From Anaeromusa acidaminophila DSM 3853 (GTDB taxonomy: Bacteria; Bacillota; Negativicutes; Anaeromusales; Anaeromusaceae), in assembly GCF_000374545.1 (NCBI RefSeq), contig NZ_KB894604.1:1-53530 (forward strand): a DNA stretch of 53,530 nt. The letters are read 5' to 3'. This document shows positions 17,407 to 25,355 of this stretch, one piece after another. How positions within the stretch are numbered: position 1 is the stretch's first letter; every line of letters begins with the position of its first letter. The position numbers were made by a program, and so were the translations under genes. Under the pieces are notes generated by a model, which saw only the letters and a list, made by a program, of their open reading frames with translations, had not been told where the DNA came from and ran no database searches.

Positions 17407-18993
17407 ATGGGAATAAATACGCTTATCAATTCCTTGCCGGGAGGCGCTTCGAATGCGAATGCGGTTACTGCGACGCAGGGGCAAGTAAATCCTAATGCCG
17501 CTATCAAAGGATTATCAAAGACTAATCGTACTGATAAAACAGGTGCGGCAACGGGAACTGATTCATTTTCTACTTGCTTGGGAAGCTCTTTAGCGGTAGA
17601 AAAGGGACAACAAGCAGGAATTGAAACGGTTGCCACGGAAGCCAAAGATTTGGATGCGGCAGAAGCCGCTTTATTGGCATCGCTGGTACCAGGAACCGTG
17701 TCAACAATGCAAACTATCAATGAAGACCTGGCTGCCCTGCCAAGTAGCGTGGATGTTGGAACTCAGAAAGCTTGGCTGAATGAAATTTTTTCGGCGGTGA
17801 AGGAGCAAAAGCAAACGTCGGAATTGACTGGCTGGCTTCAACAGTGGGTAGGCGATGATGCGAGCAAACAAAATTTCCTACAGCAATTGCAGGGGATGCT
17901 GCAGAAAACGGCTGTTGTGGAAACACCTCCGTTGCATTTGAGAGAAGCGTTAGCTGAAGTTATGCAAAACAGTATTGGAAATGCGACAGAAGCGGTAGAA
18001 CAGAAAGTGCAAGCGCCAACAGTGGCCGCTCCAGTACAAACGGCTGCTTTGCAGTCACAAACGGAAATGTCGGAGGCTCCAGTAACTGCTTCGACGGAGC
18101 AAACATTGGAAAATAAGGCAACAAAACCAGAAACCCAGCCCGACGCTTTACAAGTAAGACAAAAGGTAAGCGAGGCGGCAGAACCGCAAAAAATGGCACA
18201 GTCGCAGGCCGATCCGGTGGTAAGCCTTTCGGAGGCGCCTACCTTGTATCAACCGCAAGGACGTATTATTAGTAATGAATCTCAAGCGGTAAAGGGGCAA
18301 ACTAGCGACGAGCAAGGTCCTCAAGAACAAAAGATGGATTCTGCAGCAGCAACTAACTATGGCGTCCGTCGTGCAGCCTCAGGGAATACCGATTCGGCGG
18401 CTGCATTTGCCGGACAAGCTTTTAGTGAAGGGGCATCACAAAAAACAGTGCCAGTAAAGGTTGATTCTCAAGCGGAAACGGATTTTCAACCGATACAGGC
18501 GGCGCTTTTACAGAACACTGCGTCGAAACCGCAAACAGAAGCAACTGCTGCAACCAGCGCAGCGTCAACAGCGGTAGCTGATCCTCATGGAGTTTTCGAT
18601 CAAATGGTAGCCCAAGCACGTATGATTCGACTGCCTGATAGTACAGAGATGGTGATTCGCTTGAGGCCGGAACATTTGGGAGACTTGGTTCTAAAGGTGG
18701 CCGTAGATGCAGCTGGGACTGTAAACGCTACGTTCCACAGCTCGAACGCAGAGGTGAGAGCCGTATTGGAAGCTAACTTGCAGCAATTCCGGCAGGAAAT
18801 GCAACAGCAGGGAGTTCGGGTGCAAGGAGCCGCCGTATATGCCGGATTGGGAGACGCGTTGCCGCAACAGCAGCAAGGCCAACAAGGAAAGTCGCCGCAG
18901 GGGAAAAATAACGCTATAACAGCGGAAGAAAAGCTAGAGCCAGTGGAATTGTCACTGGACACAGGTGATGCAGCGGTTGATTACCGGATTTAA
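17407..18993 (+). CDS. fliK: Flagellar hook-length control protein FliK
   Basis: FliK measures hook length and switches the export gate (FlhB) from hook to filament substrates. The 528 residues contain a long low-complexity N-terminal part rich in Ala, Gln, Glu, Thr and Ser. The conserved C-terminal domain begins near residue 400: MIRLPDSTEMVIRLRPEHLG, then DLVLKVAV, FHSSNAEVRAVLEANLQQFR, and QQGVRVQGAAVYAG. A GTG at 17398 is part of the ribosome site AAAGGAGGTG (17391-17400), so ATG 17407 is the real start. In relatives flgD and flgE follow nearby; here they do not. Confidence 0.88.
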   Translation: MGINTLINSLPGGASNANAVTATQGQVNPNAAIKGLSKTNRTDKTGAATGTDSFSTCLGSSLAVEKGQQAGIETVATEAKDLDAAEAALLASLVPGTVSTMQTINEDLAALPSSVDVGTQKAWLNEIFSAVKEQKQTSELTGWLQQWVGDDASKQNFLQQLQGMLQKTAVVETPPLHLREALAEVMQNSIGNATEAVEQKVQAPTVAAPVQTAALQSQTEMSEAPVTASTEQTLENKATKPETQPDALQVRQKVSEAAEPQKMAQSQADPVVSLSEAPTLYQPQGRIISNESQAVKGQTSDEQGPQEQKMDSAAATNYGVRRAASGNTDSAAAFAGQAFSEGASQKTVPVKVDSQAETDFQPIQAALLQNTASKPQTEATAATSAASTAVADPHGVFDQMVAQARMIRLPDSTEMVIRLRPEHLGDLVLKVAVDAAGTVNATFHSSNAEVRAVLEANLQQFRQEMQQQGVRVQGAAVYAGLGDALPQQQQGQQGKSPQGKNNAITAEEKLEPVELSLDTGDAAVDYRI

Positions 18994-19030
18994 AAAGTAA
19001 AAGCGTTTGGCGTGAAGGAGGACGGTTTGC

Positions 19031-19426
19031 ATGCAGTCACCTAAAGTTGTTTTTTCAAAGCAACTTGTCACGCCGTCACCTCTTAGATCTTTTAATGAAT
19101 CTGCAGGAATGGCAACAAAGAAGGCGACCGGAGCCGCCGATTCCTTTGAAACAGTACTGCAGGGGCAAATGCAGGAATTGCATTTTTCACAGCATGCGCA
19201 ACAACGCTTGGCGCAACGGGGCATTGAATTAAGTTCTACGCAAACGCAGCGTCTGCAAAGTGCCGTACAGGATGCGGCGCAAAAAGGCGGACGAGAAGCA
19301 TTGGTGCTTGTGGACTCGCTTGCCTTTGTCGTCAGCGTGCGTAATAAAACTGTGATCACTGCCATGGAAGGCGACGGTGTTAAAAGTCATGTTTTTACCA
19401 ATATTGACAGTGCCGTAATTGCTTGA
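19031..19426 (+). CDS. Flagellar operon protein (TIGR02530-like)
   Basis: This is a conserved but poorly understood protein of Bacillota flagellar operons, normally found between flgD and flgE. The 131 residues have a variable N-terminus, then FSQHAQQRLAQRGIELS (an HAxxRxxxRG motif), a helical stretch, and a strand-rich end ALVLVDSLAFVVSVRNKTVI that is typical of the family. AAGGAGG precedes the ATG. The expected neighbours flgD (before) and flgE (after) are absent. The molecular role is not established. Confidence 0.78.
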   Translation: MQSPKVVFSKQLVTPSPLRSFNESAGMATKKATGAADSFETVLQGQMQELHFSQHAQQRLAQRGIELSSTQTQRLQSAVQDAAQKGGREALVLVDSLAFVVSVRNKTVITAMEGDGVKSHVFTNIDSAVIA

Positions 19427-19547
19427 AACTGCCTAGGAGCTGGACCGAATTGGAAGCTCTTGAACCGCGGAATGATGGAAGCGGTTGTATAAAATTCGGA
19501 TGTCTTTTGTAAAAACTGGCTAATTTGGAACGGTGATGGTAAAATTA

Positions 19548-19575
19548 GCTGCAGGGAGGAACTCCTCCCTGCAGC
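19548..19575 (+). repeat. Perfect 12-bp inverted repeat upstream of flbD
   Basis: GCTGCAGGGAGG 19548-19559 and CCTCCCTGCAGC 19564-19575 form a perfect GC-rich stem with tetraloop AACT. It ends 22 bases before the flbD ATG. There is no T-run after it, so it is not a standard terminator; it could be an RNA processing or stability element. It lies in the 171-base gap where flgE would be expected. TTGTAT and TGTAAA 17 bases apart (about 19485-19513) are only a weak promoter match. Confidence 0.7.
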
Positions 19576-19597
19576 CCAATGTAAGGGGAGAAATGCA

Positions 19598-19792
19598 ATG
19601 ATCAAGGTGACTCGTTTGAAAGCAAAAGATGAATTTGTTTTAAATGCCGAACTGATTGAAATGATTGAAGAAACCCCAGATACGGTGGTAACTCTGACGA
19701 ACGGAAAAAAATTGCTTGTGGAAGAATCTATGGAAGAATTGGTACGTAAAGTAATGCAATATCGTCGGGCCATATTCAATAATTTTCGTTAA
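19598..19792 (+). CDS. flbD: FlbD/SwrD-family flagellar protein
   Basis: This is a small cytoplasmic protein conserved in Gram-positive flagellar operons. In B. subtilis the homologue SwrD raises motor power for swarming. The 64 residues MIKVTRLKAKD, FVLNAELIEMIEETPDTVVT, NGKKLLVEES and VRKVMQYRR follow the family pattern closely. AAGGGGAG precedes the ATG. The proteobacterial transcription factor also named FlbD is unrelated. It sits between the TIGR02530-like gene and fliL, preceded by the 12-bp hairpin. Confidence 0.9.
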   Translation: MIKVTRLKAKDEFVLNAELIEMIEETPDTVVTLTNGKKLLVEESMEELVRKVMQYRRAIFNNFR

Positions 19793-19883
19793 CGATTGAA
19801 AACAAGCGGGCTTAACCGCTGTACATATGTAAATGAAATTAAATATTTTATAAGATATGCCAAAATTTGAAGGAGGTGTAGCA

Positions 19884-20357
19884 ATGGCTGATGGAGAAAA
19901 GAAGAAGATGCCGCTAATGCTGATTGTAGTCATGATCGTGGTGGGGTTGGCATTAGCCGGAGGAATTTCATACTTTATTGCCTCTAAAATTGTTGCTGAT
20001 AAGTCTGGCACTAAATTGGAGCAACGCGAACCAGGAACTTTTGTGAAGTTAGGCGACCCTAAAGACGGCCAATTGGTTGTTAACATAGGCGGACCTAGCA
20101 GCGGACGTTATTTGAAAATAGGCCTTGTTTTGGAAATGAAACCCTTAAAGGAAGAGAAAAAGGATAAAAACGCTTTATCTCCTCAAGAGGTGAAGATACA
20201 AGACACGGTATTGTATGTGCTGCGGTCGCAAAAAGTAGAAGACTTTGATCCCTCAAAACAAGAAAACCTCAAAGAGCTTATTAAACGTGAAGTGAATAAG
20301 TCGTTGGGAGAAGAGCGGGTTTATGAAGTATATATCACAAACTTTATTTTGCAATAA
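19884..20357 (+). CDS. fliL: Flagellar basal body-associated protein FliL
   Basis: FliL is an inner-membrane protein that surrounds the stator and supports torque. The 157 residues have a short Lys-rich cytoplasmic start and one membrane helix (about residues 9-30, MLIVVMIVVGLALAGGISYF). The periplasmic/extracellular domain has FVNIGG-like strands, YLKIGLVLEMK and SLGEERVYEVYITNFILQ at the end, typical of FliL. An upstream ATG at 19857 is in frame, but AAGGAGGTG sits before ATG 19884, so that start is used. Confidence 0.9.
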   Translation: MADGEKKKMPLMLIVVMIVVGLALAGGISYFIASKIVADKSGTKLEQREPGTFVKLGDPKDGQLVVNIGGPSSGRYLKIGLVLEMKPLKEEKKDKNALSPQEVKIQDTVLYVLRSQKVEDFDPSKQENLKELIKREVNKSLGEERVYEVYITNFILQ

Positions 20358-20392
20358 TAACGTGGTAAGATGCAACCAAGGGAGGGAGCGCG

Positions 20393-21397
20393 TTGGCCGG
20401 GCCTGATGTATTATCCCAGTCCGAAATTGATGAGTTGCTAAATGCGCTTTCGGCAGGAGAAGTATCTGCGGAAGACATAAAAGGCGAACAGGAACAACGC
20501 AAAATCAAGGTCTATGATTTTAAGCGGCCGGATAAGTTTTCGAAGGATCAGATTCGTACGCTGTATATGCTACATGAGAACTTCGCTAGGTTTTTCAACA
20601 CCTACTTATCGGCTAACTTGAGAGCACTGGTGCATATTAACGTAGCCTCAGTGGACCAAATGACCTATGAAGAATTTGTTCGTTCTTTGCCTAATCCCAG
20701 CGTTATCGGTATTTTCCAAATGCGTCCTTTAAAAGGGAATGTTATTTTGGAAATGAATCCCAATATAGTGTTTGCCGTAATTGACCGGTTGTTCGGCGGT
20801 ATAGGTTTGCCTTTGTCCAAACCGCGTGCATTGACAGACATTGAAGAGTCGATTGTTCGCCGGGTTATGAGTAAAGCGCTTGATTCTCTGCAAGATGCTT
20901 GGAAACAGGTGCTGGTTGTGGATCCTAAATTGGAGATGATTGAAACCAATCCCCAGTTTACCCAAATTGTGCCGCCGAATGATATGGTAGTGCTTATTAC
21001 GTTGCAATGTAAAATCGGACAGGCCGAAGGATTAGTCAATATCTGTATTCCTTATTTAGTACTGGAACCTATTATGTCGAAGCTAACCACTACTTTTTGG
21101 GTAGCTTCATCCATGAGCAAGCAGTCGTTGCCAGAGCATGTGAGCGCTATACAGCAAAAGTTGGAAAAGGCGCGTATACCTCTTGTTGTCGAAATGGGGC
21201 GTACGCAGATTAATGTATATGATCTGCTTGGTTTGTCTCAAGGAGATGTGTTGCGGCTGGATAGCCAGGTTGAGCATGAGTTGAAAATTACAGTTGGCCA
21301 CCGGGAGAAATTTTTATGCAAACCAGGTTTAGTTAACCGGAAGATGGCCGTACAGATTACGAAAATACTAAATGAAGGAGATACGGAAAATGAGTGA
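20393..21397 (+). CDS. fliM: Flagellar motor switch protein FliM
   Basis: FliM is the middle part of the C-ring and binds phosphorylated CheY to reverse the motor. The N-terminal CheY-binding peptide VLSQSEIDELLNAL is present. It is followed by YDFKRPDKFSKDQIRTL and the CheC-like middle domain with VDQMTYEEFVRSLPNPS and FAVIDRLFGG. A C-terminal SpoA domain reads VEMGRTQINVYDLLGLSQGDVL. The 334 residues match the family. The start is TTG 20393 after AAGGGAGGGAG. The stop overlaps the fliY start. Confidence 0.96.
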   Translation: MAGPDVLSQSEIDELLNALSAGEVSAEDIKGEQEQRKIKVYDFKRPDKFSKDQIRTLYMLHENFARFFNTYLSANLRALVHINVASVDQMTYEEFVRSLPNPSVIGIFQMRPLKGNVILEMNPNIVFAVIDRLFGGIGLPLSKPRALTDIEESIVRRVMSKALDSLQDAWKQVLVVDPKLEMIETNPQFTQIVPPNDMVVLITLQCKIGQAEGLVNICIPYLVLEPIMSKLTTTFWVASSMSKQSLPEHVSAIQQKLEKARIPLVVEMGRTQINVYDLLGLSQGDVLRLDSQVEHELKITVGHREKFLCKPGLVNRKMAVQITKILNEGDTENE

Positions 21398-22541
21398 GAG
21401 CTTTCTCAGTCAAGAGGAGCTTGACGCCTTGCTAAAAGGTGAAGCAGCGCCGGCAGCAGCAAGCGGCGAGGTTCTTTCTGATGTAGAGCATGATGCTCTA
21501 GGCGAGATTGGCAATATTTCTATGGGCAGCGCAGCAACAACATTGTCGATTTTATTAGGTAAGCGCGTGTCCATTACGACTCCTAAAGTAGGGGTTTCTT
21601 CTCTGATGGAAATCCAGAATGCTTGCCCGTTGCCTTTTCTTGTCGTAGAGGTAGGCTATACCCATGGCGTTCATGGGACTAATTTGTTAGCGATTAAAGA
21701 ATCGGATGCGTTAATTATTGCGGATCTGATGATGGGGAATGATGGCACTAATCCTCCTACGGAATTAAATGAGTTGTATATGAGCGCGGTAGGGGAAGCT
21801 ATGAACCAAATGATGGGCTCAGTGGCTACTTCGATGTCAACTATGTTTAAACAAAAAGTCGATATTTCACCGCCGAAAGCAAATTTGATCCATTTTGCTA
21901 CCCATGAGCCGTTGACGTCAGCGCTTACTGCTACAGAAAATGTGGTGAGGGTAGCTTTCCGTATGGAAGTGGAAGATTTAATTGACAGTGAAATTATGCA
22001 GATTTTACCGGTAGAGGTGGCTAAGACGCTGGTTAAAAATCTCATGGGAGATATTGCTAGCCAACAGACTGCAGCGCCTGCTACACCGGCTCAACCAGCC
22101 GCAGCAGCGCCCGCAGCTGCGCAGTCGGCTCCTCCGATTGCCGCTGCACCAGCACCCGCGGCGGCAATGCCTCCGCAACAGGGCTATTATGCGCCGCCGC
22201 AGCCTAGCTATCAACAGCCTCAAGTTCCAGTGCAGGCAGTACAATTTTCACCGCTCGTACCAGGGCAGATGGCAGCTGTTGACGGAAATATTGGTTTGAT
22301 TTTGGATGTACCGTTGCAGGTGACGGTGGAATTAGGACGAACCAAAAAATTGATTCGCGAAATCTTGGAATTAAGCCCCGGTTCGGTTTTGGAGCTGGAT
22401 AAGCTAGCTGGTGAACCGGTGGATGTTTTAGTAAACGGCAAATTGCTAGCCAAAGGAGAAGTCGTGGTTATCGACGAAAACTTTGGAGTTCGCATAACCG
22501 ATATTGTAAGCCCGATAGAACGGGCCAGTAGCTTGCAATAA
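21390..22541 (+). CDS. fliY: Flagellar motor switch phosphatase FliY
   Basis: FliY replaces FliN in many Bacillota: it forms the C-ring base and dephosphorylates CheY-P. The 383 residues have an N-terminal peptide FLSQEELDALLKG like that of FliM. The two CheC-type phosphatase helices are LGEIGNISMGSAATTLS and SAVGEAMNQMMGSVATSM. A long Ala/Pro/Gln linker (about residues 220-280) joins them to a FliN-like SpoA domain (VPLQVTVELGRTKKLIREIL, ELDKLAGEPVDVLVNGKLLA). The upstream frame is open, but ATG 21390 follows AAGGAG and overlaps fliM. Confidence 0.94.
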   Translation: MSESFLSQEELDALLKGEAAPAAASGEVLSDVEHDALGEIGNISMGSAATTLSILLGKRVSITTPKVGVSSLMEIQNACPLPFLVVEVGYTHGVHGTNLLAIKESDALIIADLMMGNDGTNPPTELNELYMSAVGEAMNQMMGSVATSMSTMFKQKVDISPPKANLIHFATHEPLTSALTATENVVRVAFRMEVEDLIDSEIMQILPVEVAKTLVKNLMGDIASQQTAAPATPAQPAAAAPAAAQSAPPIAAAPAPAAAMPPQQGYYAPPQPSYQQPQVPVQAVQFSPLVPGQMAAVDGNIGLILDVPLQVTVELGRTKKLIREILELSPGSVLELDKLAGEPVDVLVNGKLLAKGEVVVIDENFGVRITDIVSPIERASSLQ

Positions 22542-22573
22542 TAAAATCAAGAATGATATAAGGAGAGATGGCA

Positions 22574-22936
22574 ATGGCAATACGAGTTTTGATTGTGGAT
22601 GACGCTGCGTTCATGCGGATGATGATCAAGGATATTCTTTCTAAAAATGGTTATGAGGTAGTCGGCGAAGCGGAAAACGGACAGAAAGCAGTAGAGAAAT
22701 TTCAGGAATTGAAACCCGACTTGACTACGATGGATATTACGATGCCGGAAATGGATGGGATTACTGCGGTAAAAGAAATTAAAAAAATTGACGCCAATGC
22801 TAAGGTAATCATGTGTAGCGCCATGGGGCAGCAGGCTATGGTTATTGAAGCCATCCAATGCGGCGCACGGGACTTCATTGTTAAGCCGTTCCAGCCGGAT
22901 CGTGTATTGGAAGCGGTCCGTAAAGTCATTGGATAA
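22574..22936 (+). CDS. cheY: Chemotaxis response regulator CheY
   Basis: Single receiver domain: phosphorylated by CheA, it binds FliM to change the motor's rotation. From ATG 22574 the product is 120 residues with the acidic pair D9-D10, phospho-acceptor Asp54 (TTMDITMPEMDG), S82 and K104. ATG 22568 is also in frame but lies against AGGAGAG; 22574 has better spacing. It lies between fliY and fliO, as in B. subtilis. Confidence 0.95.
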   Translation: MAIRVLIVDDAAFMRMMIKDILSKNGYEVVGEAENGQKAVEKFQELKPDLTTMDITMPEMDGITAVKEIKKIDANAKVIMCSAMGQQAMVIEAIQCGARDFIVKPFQPDRVLEAVRKVIG

Positions 22937-22940
22937 GACT

Positions 22941-23486
22941 ATGGGACGGTTTCTGACGGCATTAACAGTAGGAGTGGCGGCGGCTGTCTGGCAGACGGCC
23001 GCTTTAGCTGTAGAATCAGGAAATGAGTACTTAAAGTATCAAGAGCCAGTTTCTAACAGCGGCGGCCTTTCTTGGCTTTCTTCTTTCGCATATGTGTTTT
23101 CCTTACTGTTCACCTTTGCGGTAGTGCTCTTCTTGGCTTATGTGGCATCTCGCTTTTTAGGACGACGCTTAGGCCATTTAGGAGTGCAAGGAAGTCGCAA
23201 GCAACAAATATTGCAAGTAATTCCTTTGGGGCAACAAGGCGCTATTCAGGTAGTGGAAGTAGGCGGGCGTATTCTGGTTTTGGGGATTACGTCCCAACAA
23301 ATCCAATTATTATTGGAGATTACGGATCCCCAAGAAATAGACCGTATTCGTTCTCAACAGGACGCGTTGTTGCAAGATGAATTATTTAGTGAGATTCCTT
23401 TAAACAACATGCTGACGAATTCGTTGCAGCGTTTAGATGCATTGAAAAACAAATTCCCGCGTGTGTTTGATCAATCCCGAAAATAA
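22941..23486 (+). CDS. fliO: Flagellar biosynthesis protein FliO (FliZ-type)
   Basis: FliO is a membrane protein that helps assemble or stabilise the FliP/Q/R export gate. The 181 residues begin with a signal-like hydrophobic stretch (LTALTVGVAAAVWQTAALA) and then a membrane helix (FAYVFSLLFTFAVVLFLAYV). A cytoplasmic domain follows with GSRKQQILQVIPLGQQGAIQ, VEVGGRILVLGITSQQIQLL. The upstream frame is open into cheY, but ATG 22941, five bases after the cheY stop, gives the signal peptide. The ribosome site is weak, suggesting coupling to cheY. Confidence 0.85.
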   Translation: MGRFLTALTVGVAAAVWQTAALAVESGNEYLKYQEPVSNSGGLSWLSSFAYVFSLLFTFAVVLFLAYVASRFLGRRLGHLGVQGSRKQQILQVIPLGQQGAIQVVEVGGRILVLGITSQQIQLLLEITDPQEIDRIRSQQDALLQDELFSEIPLNNMLTNSLQRLDALKNKFPRVFDQSRK

Positions 23487-23505
23487 GTAAGAAAGAGGTA
23501 GCGGA

Positions 23506-24276
23506 GTGGATTATAAAAAACAAGGCTTGCTGCTTTTCGGGATGGTTCTATTTTGCATAATAGGATTTATTTGTGCCAATGTGGAAGCGGCGCCCTTAGT
23601 ACCGGCGCCGAATGTTTCGATAGGCGTTAATGAAGCGAACAATCCTCAAGAAGTGGCTCTAAGCCTACAAATTTTATTGACGTTGACCGTGTTATCATTA
23701 GCTCCGTCTATTTTGATTATGATGACATCTTTTACACGGATCATCGTCGTACTTTCTTTTTTGCGCAGCGCTCTAGCGACTCAACAAATGCCTCCCAATC
23801 AGGTGCTTGTCGCATTGGCGCTGTTTCTTACGTTTTTCACAATGTCGCCCTATTTGGATGCTGTAAATCAGAATGCGTTACAGCCTTTTTTGGCAGGAGG
23901 GATGGGGCAAGAAGATGCGGTCAAAGCAGCCATGGAGCCTATGCGGGAATTTATGTTTAAGCAAACTCGTGAAAACGACTTAGCTTTATTTGTAAATCTC
24001 TCGGAGGCGCCGCGGCCTAATGGACCGGAAGATGTGTCTACATCGGTTTTGATTCCTGCGTTCATGATTAGTGAATTAAAAACTGCTTTTCAAATCGGCT
24101 TTCTTTTATACATTCCATTCATCGTTATTGATATGGTAGTAGCAAGCACCTTGATGTCGATGGGGATGATGATGGTGCCGCCAGTCATGATTTCACTGCC
24201 TTTTAAGATTCTTTTATTTGTCTTGGTCGATGGCTGGCATTTGGTAGTCCGATCGTTAATTATGAGTTTTAATTGA
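23506..24276 (+). CDS. fliP: Flagellar export gate protein FliP
   Basis: FliP forms, with FliQ and FliR, the export channel inside the MS ring. The 256 residues start with a cleavable signal peptide (to about residue 28). The core shows PSILIMMTSFTRIIVVLSFL, RSALATQQMPPNQVLVALAL, FLTFFTMSP, IPAFMISELKTAFQIGF and MMMVPPVMISLPFKILLFVL, the FliP signatures. The start is GTG 23506 with AAGAGGTAG upstream. Four membrane helices can be seen. Confidence 0.96.
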   Translation: MDYKKQGLLLFGMVLFCIIGFICANVEAAPLVPAPNVSIGVNEANNPQEVALSLQILLTLTVLSLAPSILIMMTSFTRIIVVLSFLRSALATQQMPPNQVLVALALFLTFFTMSPYLDAVNQNALQPFLAGGMGQEDAVKAAMEPMREFMFKQTRENDLALFVNLSEAPRPNGPEDVSTSVLIPAFMISELKTAFQIGFLLYIPFIVIDMVVASTLMSMGMMMVPPVMISLPFKILLFVLVDGWHLVVRSLIMSFN

Positions 24277-24292
24277 AACGGGGCGATGAGTT

Positions 24293-24562
24293 ATGTCGGC
24301 AGATTATGCTGTCGAATTGGGCCGGGACGCCCTGCTAATGGTGATGTTGGTTTCTGCTCCCATGCTGGGATTAGGGCTGTTGGTGGGGCTGCTGGTTAGC
24401 GTGTTTCAGGCTACTACGCAAATTCAGGAACAGACATTGGCGTTTATCCCTAAAATTATTGCTGTGTTTGTGGCAATTTTGATCTTTGGGCCGTGGATGC
24501 TGCGTCTATTAATGGATTTTACGCAGCAACTGCTCTTGATACTGCCAAAACTGTCGCATTGA
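24293..24562 (+). CDS. fliQ: Flagellar export gate protein FliQ
   Basis: Small two-helix subunit of the FliP/Q/R export channel. The 89 residues have the expected pattern: GRDALLMVMLVSAPMLGLGL, LLVGLLVSVFQATTQIQEQT, LAFIPKIIAVFVAILIFGPW and then a short amphipathic end. VFQATTQIQEQTL is nearly invariant in the family. It lies between fliP and fliR with short gaps. Confidence 0.95.
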   Translation: MSADYAVELGRDALLMVMLVSAPMLGLGLLVGLLVSVFQATTQIQEQTLAFIPKIIAVFVAILIFGPWMLRLLMDFTQQLLLILPKLSH

Positions 24563-24572
24563 GGACGGTTTT

Positions 24573-25355
24573 ATGAATGAACTTTTTGCGGTTTTTCAAG
24601 GACATATTGGATTTTTTTTATTGATGTTGGTACGTATGTCAGGAGTTTTTATTACAGCTCCTTTTTTTGGCAGTCGTAATGTTTCAGGACGTATTCGCAT
24701 GTCACTGGCTTTTATGTGCGCTTTACTGCTTTTTCCTATGATCTTTCGGCCTGAATTGGCAATTCCGGATACGTTATTTCCTTTTGCTTTTATGGTAATT
24801 AAGGAACTGCTTGTAGGGTTAGTCATGGGATTTACGGCGTATTTGTTTTTTACTGCCGTGCAAATGGCGGGACAATTGTTGGATATGCAAATCGGCTTTG
24901 GCATTGTTAGCGTCTTTGATCCGCAATCAGGGCAACAAGTGCCGCTTTTAGGAAATTTTAAATACATACTGGCCATGCTGGTATTTTTGACGACCAACAG
25001 TCATCATTTTTTATTTTCTGGTTTAGTTAACAGCTATCAACTGATACCGGTTGGTGAAGTTGATTTTTCTCCGCAAAGTGCAGAAGTATTTGTCGATATG
25101 GTGGGCGGTATATTTGTAATTGCGATGAAAATCTCTATTCCTGTGCTGAGTGCATTGCTGCTTTCCGATATTGCTCTGGGCATTTTGGCGCGGACCATGC
25201 CGCAAATGAATATTTTCGTGGTGGGTATTCCCGTGAAAATTTTTGTAGGCTTGTTTGTTCTAACTCTTGTAATTCCTTTTTATATTTTGTTTTTGGAAGT
25301 GGCGTTTAATGGAATGTATCAGGAAATGTACAGAATGCTGCTCATGTTGCGCTGA
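24573..25355 (+). CDS. fliR: Flagellar export gate protein FliR
   Basis: Third subunit of the export channel, one copy per gate. The 260 residues form about six membrane helices. They include MLVRMSGVFITAPFFGSRNV, VRMSLAFM-like residues, KELLVGLVMGFTAYLFFTAV and DMQIGFGIVSVFDPQSGQQV. The end reads PQMNIFVVGIPVKIFVGLFV, where family members are strongly conserved. The last 47 bases also carry the apparent start of flhB in another frame, an unusually long overlap for this operon. Confidence 0.95.
   Translation: MNELFAVFQGHIGFFLLMLVRMSGVFITAPFFGSRNVSGRIRMSLAFMCALLLFPMIFRPELAIPDTLFPFAFMVIKELLVGLVMGFTAYLFFTAVQMAGQLLDMQIGFGIVSVFDPQSGQQVPLLGNFKYILAMLVFLTTNSHHFLFSGLVNSYQLIPVGEVDFSPQSAEVFVDMVGGIFVIAMKISIPVLSALLLSDIALGILARTMPQMNIFVVGIPVKIFVGLFVLTLVIPFYILFLEVAFNGMYQEMYRMLLMLR

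Noticed and set aside
17407-18600. Long repetitive Ala/Gln/Glu-rich stretch as a possible repeat protein or foreign gene
   Set aside because: This is the ordinary low-complexity N-terminal part of FliK; the conserved FliK domain follows in frame.
22845-22940. Upstream extension of fliO by 32 codons
   Set aside because: It overlaps cheY out of frame and would bury the signal-like N-terminus that starts at ATG 22941.
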